Below are positions 1 to 6,668 of a stretch of 7,833 bases of DNA, in pieces. The stretch comes from Anaerolineales bacterium. Its GTDB lineage: Bacteria > Chloroflexota > Anaerolineae > Promineifilales > Promineifilaceae. The DNA lies in the NCBI GenBank assembly GCA_020432595.1, contig JAGQGA010000239.1, forward strand, positions 1-7,833, given 5' to 3'. The notes under the pieces are model-generated. The model was not told where the DNA came from. It saw only the letters and a list, made by a program, of their open reading frames with translations, and did not search any database. Numbering within the stretch: position 1 is the first letter of the stretch; each line of letters starts with the position of its first letter. Position numbers and translations under genes: made by a program.

Positions 1-177
1 CTGCTGGGGCAGCCAGCCACAGAAGCCAGCGACCTCTACACCGTTGGCGTGTTGGCCTACCGGCTGCTGGCCGGCACTCATCCTTTTGACATCTATGCCG
101 AGGATACGATTGGGGAGATTTTGGAGGGGGAACCGGATTGGAGCAAGGTGCAGGGTGGGGGGGAATTAACGGCCGTT
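1..177 (+). repeat. Near-identical direct repeat, copy 1 (kinase C-lobe)
   Basis: These bases match 3460-3636 at 173 of 177 positions. The differences are at 78, 126, 132 and 135; three are synonymous and the one at 126 changes Glu to Asp. The block may extend leftwards beyond the window. On the right it ends exactly at the last base of AACGGCCGTT (168-177); beyond that the two copies differ strongly and an indel of 24 bases follows. This identity is far above that of the adjacent ATPase segments, which suggests recent gene conversion or recombination between the kinase copies. Confidence 0.93.
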
Positions 178-2919
178 GTCCGCACCCTCCTTGCCAAACA
201 ACCCGCCGACCGCTACCCCACAGCCAATCAGACCATTACCGCTTTCTATCAAGCTTTGGGGCAGGCTGTGCCGCAGGAAACGGCCGTTATCCGCGAAAGC
301 TACCTCCAGGCCGCCACCTTTGTGGGCCGCGAAGCTGAAATGTCACAGTTGACAGAAGCCCTGACCCAAGCCAAGCAAGGCCAAGGTTCTGCTTGGCTCA
401 TTGGTGGCGAAAGTGGCGTAGGGAAATCGCGCTTGTTGCGTGAATTACAAACCCAAGCTTTAGTACAAGGTTTCCAACTTCTACGTGGGCAGGGTATACA
501 GGATGGCGGTGGAACTCCTTACCACCTCTGGCGTGAGCCATTACGACAGCTTATTATTGCCCTGCCAGATGTAGATGACTTTACGGCCAGCGTCTTACAA
601 CCATTGATGCCTGATATTTCTCAACTGTTAGGGCGAGAGATTCAATCAGCTCCGGAACTGCCAAATGATGCTGCCCGAATTCGGTTGTTTACGATCATTT
701 CCCAACTGTTTAGGCAAACAAAACGGCCGTTATTGCTCATCTTGGAAGATTTACATTGGGCAGAAGAAAGCTTATTCGTTATCCCTTACCTCACCCGCCT
801 ATTAGAGGAATATCCCATCTTGTTCATTGGTAGCTACCGCCACGACGAGCGACCGAATTTACCCGAACAACTACCCAATCTCACCACGCTGCCGTTGTCT
901 CGCCTCACCCAAGAGGAAATGGCAAACCTCAGTTTGGCGATGTTGGGGCAGGCAGGGAAAAAACAGGCGGTCATGGAGCTTCTGCTAAGGGAGACCGAAG
1001 GCAATACCTTTTTTGTGGTGGAAGTGGTGCGAGCTTTGGCTGAGGCTGCGGGACGGTTAGGCAACATTGGGGAAATGGAATTGCCAGAACATCTATTTCC
1101 AAATGGGATTAAGAGCATTGTTGCCCAACGGCTGAGCCACCTGCCTGAAACAGCTTTACCCCTTTTACGGCAAGCTGCTGTGGCTGGCCGCGAATTGGAC
1201 ATGCTGTTGATACAGTCCTTGGCTGTTGAGGTGGATGTGGATAGGTGGTGGTTGCCTTTGTGTAATGATGCAGCCGTTTTAGAAGTGCAAAACGGCCGTT
1301 GGCAATTCACTCATGACAAAATACGCCAAGGTATCTTGCTCACCCTTTTGCCCGAACAACGAGCCACGATTCATGCCCAGGTCGCTTTACACTTAGCCCA
1401 AGTGTACGCCCAAGATCCAGAAGCCGCAGCAACAATTGCTTACCATTGGCGCGAGGCAGGGGACGAACAACAAGAGCTTGTCTATCGCATGATTGCGGCC
1501 GGCTTCACACTGAAGCAATTTGCCTATGATGAGGCTCTAATTCATATTGAGCGTGCCCTTACGTTGACACCCGATGATGAACCGCATACCCGTTTTGAGC
1601 TTCTATACAAACAAGTTCAAGCTTTACACACATTAGGGCGAATAGAAGCTGAAACGGCTATCTTGCCACAGTTAACGACATTAGCCGAAACAATAGGTGA
1701 CCCCAAACTCATTGTGTCCGCCTATACTCGGCAAATTGATTATCAGAATGACATTGGTGAGTATCAAGCAGCGGCTGAATTAGCAAAAAATCTGGCTGAC
1801 CGATTTGAAAAACAAGAAGCCGAAATACTATTTGAATTATATCCTGCTTGGGCCTGGGGATTTTTGCAACATGGCAAGTTACAGGAAGCATTGAGCGTAT
1901 TAGATAGAGCTGCTCCTTACCTAAACAACAGCCAGACAACTTATAAAGTACGTATTCTTTCTCTTCGGGGTTCTGCGGAGCTACGCATGGCAGATCACCA
2001 AGCGGCCATCCAATCTTTGGAGAAAGCGATTGACCTCGCTCAAACAATAGATAACAAAGCAAATCTCATTGCGGCTCTGAATAATCTGGCCAATGTCTAT
2101 AATGACCAGAACCTGCCTCATAAGGCTATGGTATGTCTCGAACAGGCATTGCAGCTAAACCAACAGGTTGGCAATCAAGGGTTACAACTCCCTTTATTAA
2201 TCAATCTAAGCGGCAGTAGATTTTTTCTTCATGATTATCAGACGGCCATCAATTTGACACAACAGGCTTTAACTCTAGCCAGAACTATTGGTCATCAAAG
2301 AAATATGATTATTGCCAGCATGAATTTAGGGGGAATGTCTGGCAAGCTGGGTAAACATGAAGAGGGCTTGAAATATGCGCGTATTGGCTTAAACCTTCTT
2401 GAAACGACTGCTACCGAGGATATTTATTTATTAGGGTGGGCATGGTTCCACCTCGGCGAAAACCTCTATTATTTGAAGCAATGGGAGGAAGCCCAAGCCG
2501 CTTTCCACCGTGCTCTTGCCTTCCGGCAACAAAGGGGTTTGGCTCAACACGTTGTGGAAACCCAAGCTTGGCTTGCACGAACGATCCTGGCTGGTAGTGA
2601 CACCAAGCAGGCACAAGTCCAAATTGCCCCTGTATTGACCTTCTTAGAGGAGGTTTCAGCACCTGTTTATGATCATTCGTTGCTTTACTTTGCTGCTTAT
2701 GAGGTTCTATCTGCTCATCAAATGATAGGAGCGGAGGGATACCTAAGAACGGCTTATGACATTTTAAAGGCTTCTAGCAGCACATTGTTGGATGGTGTTG
2801 CACAGCATACTTTTTGGCAAGGGCATGTGTTGCATCAGGAAATTATGCAGGCTTATGATGCCTATGTTGCCATACATGGGATTACGCTAGTCAAGCGTCA
2901 ATCTGATAAGGTTCTTGGC
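1..2919 (+). repeat. Module A: kinase C-lobe, AAA_16 ATPase and TPR array
   Basis: This is the first unit of the in-frame tandem duplication, lacking its kinase N-lobe because the window starts inside it. The kinase tail runs from the segment after APE to the DRY motif near 208-216. It lacks eight residues (STSTAQAI in module B) just after LTAV at 177. The ATPase spans about 310-1440, with Walker A at 403-429, Walker B at 730-759 (LEDLHWAEE) and the conserved ETEGNTFF motif at 991-1014 typical of AAA_16 proteins (compare EGNPFF). TPR-like helices run from about 1477 to 2860, with recognisable repeats such as ALNNLANVYNDQ and HLGENLYYLKQWEEA. The TPR part is AT-richer than the rest of the gene: 24/60 GC at 1801-1860 and 22/60 at 2041-2100. 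It contains no AACGGCCGTT copy. Confidence 0.88.
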
Positions 2920-5900
2920 ACGATTAACGGCCGTTATCTCCTCCACAACAAACTAGGCCAGGGCGGCATGGGCATCGTCCACCGCGCCACCGACCGCCTG
3001 ACGGGCGAGACGGTGGCCTTGAAGCAAGTCTTTTTGCCCGTTGAGCAACTCATGTTCTCCTCTCGCCCTGCTTCACAAACCAACCGTGAACTGCGGTTGG
3101 CGTTAGCGCATGAATTCCAAACGCTGGCCGGGTTGCGCCACCCCAACATCATCAGCGTGTTGGATTATGGCTTTGATGAAAACGGACAGCCGTTTTTCAC
3201 GATGTCGTATTTGGAGGGGGCGCAAACGATTTTGGCGGCGGGAAACGGCCGTTCTGTCCCCGAAAAAATCACCCTCCTCATCCAAACCCTCGAAGCCCTG
3301 GCCTATTTGCACCGGCGCGGCATCTTGCACCGCGACCTGAAGCCCGACAACGTGCTGGTGGTGGGCGACACGGTGCGCGTGCTGGACTTTGGGCTGGCGG
3401 TGGCCAAAGAGCAGGCCACCGAATCGGTGGGCAGTTGGCTCTACATGGCCCCTGAGGTGCTGCTGGGGCAGCCAGCCACAGAAGCCAGCGACCTCTACAC
3501 CGTTGGCGTGTTGGCCTACCGGCTGCTGGCCGGCACCCATCCTTTTGACATCTATGCCGAGGATACGATTGGGGAGATTTTGGATGGGGAGCCAGATTGG
3601 AGCAAGGTGCAGGGTGGGGGGGAATTAACGGCCGTTTCAACCAGTACAGCGCAGGCCATTGTGCAAAAATTGCTCGCTAAACAGCCACAAGACCGCTACC
3701 AAACGGCCACTGAGACGGCTATTGCTCTCTACCAAGCCTTAGGGCAATCTGTGCCGCAGGAAACGGCCGCTATCCGAGAAAGCTACCTGCAAGCCGCCAA
3801 ATTTGTTGGGCGCGAGGGCGAAATGGCCCAGCTTGCAGAAGCGTTAACTGATGCCACGGACGGCAGCGGCTCCGCCTGGCTCATCGGCGGCGAAAGCGGC
3901 ATAGGCAAAACCCGCCTCATCAGCGAACTACGCACGCAGGCGTTGGTCAGTGGCTTCCAGGTGCTGCGCGGCCAAGCCGTGGAGGATGGCGGGCAACCAT
4001 ACCAGGTATGGCGTAATCCGCTTCGCCAATTGGTTATTACAGTGCCAGATATTGACAATCTCACGGCTGGCGTGCTTTTGCCGCTGGTGCCAGATTTGCC
4101 ACACTTGCTAAACCGACCCATTGACCCAGCCCCAGACCTAGAGGAAGGCGCGGCACAAGCTCGGCTGTTGACTACGATTGCTCGCCTGTTTTGGATGGCG
4201 AAACGGCCGTTGCTCCTCATCCTCGAAGATTTGCACTTGGCTAAGGTCAGCCTGCTGCCCATTCCATACCTAGCCCGGACGGTTGCCCAGCATCCGCTGC
4301 TCATCCTGGGCAGCTACCGCAGCGATGAACATCCCAACCTGCCACAAGACCTGCCCGACATGACTCACTTACACCTGCCCCGCCTTACGCCAGAAGCGAT
4401 AAGCGACCTAAGCGCGGCGATGTTGGGCAACGCCGGACGAAATGAAGCGGTTCAGGCTTTGTTGCAGCGCGAAACGGAGGGGAATGCTTTCTTTGCTGTT
4501 GAGGTGGTGCGGGCGTTGGCTGAGGAAGCGGGGCATTTGGGAAACATTGGGCAGATGAAGCTGCCAGAAACATTGCTGCCCAATGGCGTTCAGGATGTTG
4601 TGCAGCAGCGGGTGGCGCGGCTACCGGAAAAAGCCCGGGAATTGTTGGTGAAAACGGCCGTTGCTGGACGCACCCTGGAACTCTCTCTGATCAAGCACCT
4701 AGCTAACGATACGGACGTAGAAAACGAATGGCTGCCCCTCTGCGCCGATGCCGCCGTTTTGGATGTGCAAAATGGTGTCTGGCAATTTAGCCACGGCAAA
4801 ATTAGGGATGGCCTATACGCCAACCTTTCACCCGCCCAGCAGGTGCATTTGCACCAGGAAGTGGCTCAAGCTATTGAAGCGTGCTACCCAGATGACCGCC
4901 AGCAAGCCAGCCGCCTGGCCTATCATTGGCATCGTGCCCACAGCCCACAAAAAGAGCAACGGTATGCCTGGCAGGCCGGCCAGATAGCCGCCGAACAGTT
5001 TGCCAATGCCGATGCCATTACCTACTTCAACCAGGCCTTGGCCGCCACCCCGCCAGATGAGATTGCCCGGCAGTTTGAAATTTTGCTGGCTTTGGAAAAA
5101 ACATACGATTTAACTGGGCAGCGAGGAGAAGGTCAGGTTACGCTGGCTCAGCTCGCCAAGTTGGCCGACGCACTCGCCAATCCGCAGCAACAAATGACGG
5201 TCATGCTGCGTCAGGTAGATCTAGCCAGCAATCTTGGCCGGTTTGCCGATGCCGACCAGTTAGCTGAGCAAGCGATCATCTTTGCCCAAACGCATGATTT
5301 ACACCAGCAGCTTGTGTTGGCCCACGTGCTGCGCGCCCGCGTCCTGCTCATTCAAGGACAGCCCGAAGCGTGCGAAGCTGAATTGCAGCAGGCACAAACC
5401 GCCAATCAGACCATTCAAGACACCAGGCTAGAGCTGAATATCTTAGCCATTTATCGCAACCTGTTAGAATTTCAGGGTAACCACCAGGCCGCGCTAGAAT
5501 TGGCTGAACAGCGGTTGCGCCGCAGCCGTGAGTTAGGCTTCAAATTGCAAGAAGCTAAATCGTTAATGACGCTGGGGTTAGCTCATGATAAGCTGCACCA
5601 GTACCAGCAGGCCAAGCAGTGCCTGCAAGAAAGTCTGGTGTTGCTGGTTGCTTTGGGAGATCGGTACAGTGAGGGGGTATGCCTGCTCAATTTAGGCAAT
5701 TTATTTATTCGCTACGGTGATTATGCTGCCGCGCAAGAGATTTTGCACACATGCCTTCAGGTTAGTCGTGATGTGAATGACCAGATGAATGAGGGGATTG
5801 TGCTTTACAATTTAGGGGTGATTGCGGTTTGGCAAGGGCGGTACGCTGACGCAACCGCGCAGGTCAGTGCCAGCTATGCCATTAGCCAGCAAATATCGGA

Positions 5901-6402
5901 TCGAGAGGGGGATGCATATGCCCTGACCCAGCTTGGCAAGATTCATCGGCTGCAGGGTGAGTATGATGAAGCCCAACGCTGCTACCGGTTAGCATTGTCG
6001 TTGCGGCAAGAGATGAACCAGACCCATTTCTTTGCAGAAAACCAGATTGGACTGGCGTTGCTTGAAATTGCGACCGGGCAGGATCCGCAGCAAAATATCG
6101 ACGCGGTTTTGGCAGTTGTGCGTGCCGATCCCATCATTAGCGGGGTTGATTCACCTTTTGAGATTTACCAAGACCTAGTTGAGGCTTTGATACAGCAAAA
6201 CCACCCCGATGTGTCGGCAATTTTGTTGCAGGCGCATAACTTGCTGCAAAAACAGGCGGCACAGTTTGAAGATGATGCGATGCGCCAAAGCTTTTTGGAA
6301 AATATTCCGGCGCATCGCCAACTTGTGGCGTGGTTTTCTGGATACCCATTTCTGAATGAAACCATTAACGGCCGTTACCAACTCCGCAAAAAACTAGGCT
6401 AG
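1..6402 (+). CDS. Giant tandem Ser/Thr kinase–STAND ATPase–TPR protein (5' end outside window)
   Basis: This is a probable cytoplasmic signalling protein; no transmembrane helix or signal peptide is visible in the part present. Residues are counted from the first codon of the window; the reading frame is open from base 1, so the true start lies upstream. Domain order: kinase C-lobe (about 1-85); AAA_16/STAND ATPase (about 105-480; Walker A GGESGVGKS 135-143, Walker B ending LEDLHW with Asp250); TPR array (about 493-950); full kinase (974-1250; glycine loop GQGGMG from 986, VALK Lys1008, probable helix-C Glu1038, HRDLKPDN with Asp1112, DFG from Asp1129, APE 1150-1152); second ATPase (Walker A GGESGIGKT 1296-1304, Walker B Asp1410); second TPR array (about 1654-2044); a 13-residue third kinase start; TAG at 6400. 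If module A began like module B, the whole protein would be about 2,310 residues. The single module resembles known kinase–ATPase–TPR regulators such as mycobacterial PknK and MalT-type STAND proteins. The duplication within one polypeptide is the odd part. Ligand and substrate cannot be predicted. Confidence 0.93.
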   Translation: MLGQPATEASDLYTVGVLAYRLLAGTHPFDIYAEDTIGEILEGEPDWSKVQGGGELTAVVRTLLAKQPADRYPTANQTITAFYQALGQAVPQETAVIRESYLQAATFVGREAEMSQLTEALTQAKQGQGSAWLIGGESGVGKSRLLRELQTQALVQGFQLLRGQGIQDGGGTPYHLWREPLRQLIIALPDVDDFTASVLQPLMPDISQLLGREIQSAPELPNDAARIRLFTIISQLFRQTKRPLLLILEDLHWAEESLFVIPYLTRLLEEYPILFIGSYRHDERPNLPEQLPNLTTLPLSRLTQEEMANLSLAMLGQAGKKQAVMELLLRETEGNTFFVVEVVRALAEAAGRLGNIGEMELPEHLFPNGIKSIVAQRLSHLPETALPLLRQAAVAGRELDMLLIQSLAVEVDVDRWWLPLCNDAAVLEVQNGRWQFTHDKIRQGILLTLLPEQRATIHAQVALHLAQVYAQDPEAAATIAYHWREAGDEQQELVYRMIAAGFTLKQFAYDEALIHIERALTLTPDDEPHTRFELLYKQVQALHTLGRIEAETAILPQLTTLAETIGDPKLIVSAYTRQIDYQNDIGEYQAAAELAKNLADRFEKQEAEILFELYPAWAWGFLQHGKLQEALSVLDRAAPYLNNSQTTYKVRILSLRGSAELRMADHQAAIQSLEKAIDLAQTIDNKANLIAALNNLANVYNDQNLPHKAMVCLEQALQLNQQVGNQGLQLPLLINLSGSRFFLHDYQTAINLTQQALTLARTIGHQRNMIIASMNLGGMSGKLGKHEEGLKYARIGLNLLETTATEDIYLLGWAWFHLGENLYYLKQWEEAQAAFHRALAFRQQRGLAQHVVETQAWLARTILAGSDTKQAQVQIAPVLTFLEEVSAPVYDHSLLYFAAYEVLSAHQMIGAEGYLRTAYDILKASSSTLLDGVAQHTFWQGHVLHQEIMQAYDAYVAIHGITLVKRQSDKVLGTINGRYLLHNKLGQGGMGIVHRATDRLTGETVALKQVFLPVEQLMFSSRPASQTNRELRLALAHEFQTLAGLRHPNIISVLDYGFDENGQPFFTMSYLEGAQTILAAGNGRSVPEKITLLIQTLEALAYLHRRGILHRDLKPDNVLVVGDTVRVLDFGLAVAKEQATESVGSWLYMAPEVLLGQPATEASDLYTVGVLAYRLLAGTHPFDIYAEDTIGEILDGEPDWSKVQGGGELTAVSTSTAQAIVQKLLAKQPQDRYQTATETAIALYQALGQSVPQETAAIRESYLQAAKFVGREGEMAQLAEALTDATDGSGSAWLIGGESGIGKTRLISELRTQALVSGFQVLRGQAVEDGGQPYQVWRNPLRQLVITVPDIDNLTAGVLLPLVPDLPHLLNRPIDPAPDLEEGAAQARLLTTIARLFWMAKRPLLLILEDLHLAKVSLLPIPYLARTVAQHPLLILGSYRSDEHPNLPQDLPDMTHLHLPRLTPEAISDLSAAMLGNAGRNEAVQALLQRETEGNAFFAVEVVRALAEEAGHLGNIGQMKLPETLLPNGVQDVVQQRVARLPEKARELLVKTAVAGRTLELSLIKHLANDTDVENEWLPLCADAAVLDVQNGVWQFSHGKIRDGLYANLSPAQQVHLHQEVAQAIEACYPDDRQQASRLAYHWHRAHSPQKEQRYAWQAGQIAAEQFANADAITYFNQALAATPPDEIARQFEILLALEKTYDLTGQRGEGQVTLAQLAKLADALANPQQQMTVMLRQVDLASNLGRFADADQLAEQAIIFAQTHDLHQQLVLAHVLRARVLLIQGQPEACEAELQQAQTANQTIQDTRLELNILAIYRNLLEFQGNHQAALELAEQRLRRSRELGFKLQEAKSLMTLGLAHDKLHQYQQAKQCLQESLVLLVALGDRYSEGVCLLNLGNLFIRYGDYAAAQEILHTCLQVSRDVNDQMNEGIVLYNLGVIAVWQGRYADATAQVSASYAISQQISDREGDAYALTQLGKIHRLQGEYDEAQRCYRLALSLRQEMNQTHFFAENQIGLALLEIATGQDPQQNIDAVLAVVRADPIISGVDSPFEIYQDLVEALIQQNHPDVSAILLQAHNLLQKQAAQFEDDAMRQSFLENIPAHRQLVAWFSGYPFLNETINGRYQLRKKLG
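2920..6360 (+). repeat. Module B: complete kinase, AAA_16 ATPase and TPR array
   Basis: This is the second, complete unit, 3,441 bases to the start of the third. The kinase has every motif expected for catalysis: GQGGMGIV at 2956-2979, ATP-anchoring Lys at 3022-3024, HRDLKPDN at 3328-3351, DFG at 3385-3393 and APE at 3448-3456. The P+1 loop reads GSWLYMAPE, with Ser where GTxxYMAPE is usual. The ATPase follows, with Walker A GGESGIGKT at 3886-3912. Its Walker B region at 4210-4251 reads LEDLHLAKVS, which differs from the LEDLHWAEES of module A. The ETEGNAFF motif is at 4471-4494. TPR repeats run from about 4960 to 6130 (for example LLNLGNLFIRYGDYAAA and QLGKIHRLQGEYDEA). The TPR part is hard to align with that of module A, whereas kinase and ATPase align readily. 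Corresponding positions lie 3459 bases apart in the kinase tail and 3480-3483 apart in the ATPase. Confidence 0.9.
3460..3636 (+). repeat. Near-identical direct repeat, copy 2 (kinase C-lobe)
   Basis: This is the partner of bases 1-177 at an offset of 3459 bases, in the same reading frame. It covers the kinase C-lobe from just after the APE motif to LTAV. Its right end is also an AACGGCCGTT palindrome (3627-3636), after which copy 2 continues with STSTAQAIVQKLLAKQ. That continuation fits the usual kinase helix before the DRY motif, so copy 2 looks ancestral in length and copy 1 looks deleted. Confidence 0.93.
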
Positions 6403-6426
6403 GGTTTCTTGGGCATTGTCCATCAT
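6361..6426 (+). pseudogene. Third kinase module, nonsense-terminated stub
   Basis: This stretch aligns codon for codon with the kinase start of module B at 2920-2985, identical at 51 of 66 bases by my count. It encodes TINGRYQLRKKLG, then TAG at 6400-6402 where module B has CAG (the Gln of GQGGMG), then GFLGIVHH. A TAA follows at 6433 and a TGA at 6442 in the same frame. Reverting the TAG would therefore add only ten codons. It is best read as the left edge of a former third module, or the scar of a recombination that removed it. Its first 39 bases are translated as the C-terminal tail of the giant protein. Confidence 0.75.
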
Positions 6427-6668
6427 GGCAATTAATTTGCCTGACAGCATCGTATCATTTCTTTACACAGAAACTATACGCGAAAGGGAAGCCAAAATCT
6501 TTTCACGCACAAAGATGAAATCTTTCCTCTGCCAGAGTTTCAATTCTTATGAACTATGTCAACATTTTGCCCTACATTCTGTAGCCTTAGCAGTTACGAC
6601 ATGAGAACCATTTGAGCGAAGTTGTGGCGGGGTTGGCGGCTTTGGTATAATTCCACGTTTGGTGTTTT
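6403..6668. other. Spacer between the two genes
   Basis: These 266 bases are AT-richer than the flanking genes (25/60 GC at 6481-6540). The first part is the decayed third kinase start. I see no convincing gene. Short AT-only inverted repeats occur (AAAGAT 6511-6516 with ATCTTT 6520-6525; GGCAA 6427-6431 with TTGCC 6437-6441), but neither has a GC-rich stem followed by a T-run, so no intrinsic terminator is called. The right end holds the promoter of the next gene. Confidence 0.7.
6622..6651 (+). promoter_or_regulatory. Extended -10 promoter of the zinc ribbon–LysM gene
   Basis: A perfect TATAAT lies at 6646-6651, preceded by TG at 6643-6644, which gives the extended -10 form TGnTATAAT. A poor -35 match, TTGTGG at 6622-6627, lies 18 bases upstream; extended -10 promoters often tolerate a weak -35. 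Transcription would be expected to start near 6657-6659, only about ten bases before the ATG at 6669, giving a very short leader. The promoter lies in the spacer outside the upstream coding region and argues that the downstream gene is not solely part of the kinase transcript. Confidence 0.6.

Noticed and set aside
49..51. GTG as the start codon of the giant gene
   Set aside because: The frame is open back to base 1 and encodes the same kinase sequence as module B just upstream (LLGQPATEASDLYTVG), so the gene enters from outside the window.
3103..3540. Minus-strand reading frame opposite the kinase of module B
   Set aside because: The + strand carries every Hanks kinase motif here. The minus-strand frame is a shadow of GC-rich coding sequence.
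6511..6525. AAAGAT–GAA–ATCTTT hairpin as a terminator for the giant gene
   Set aside because: The six-pair stem has a single G-C pair and no T-run follows, so it is unlikely to terminate transcription by itself.
6416..6604. Small 62-codon reading frame in the spacer starting at TTG
   Set aside because: There is no ribosome binding site, no recognisable domain and a rare start codon, and it overlaps the decayed kinase stub. The length is unremarkable for AT-rich spacer sequence.
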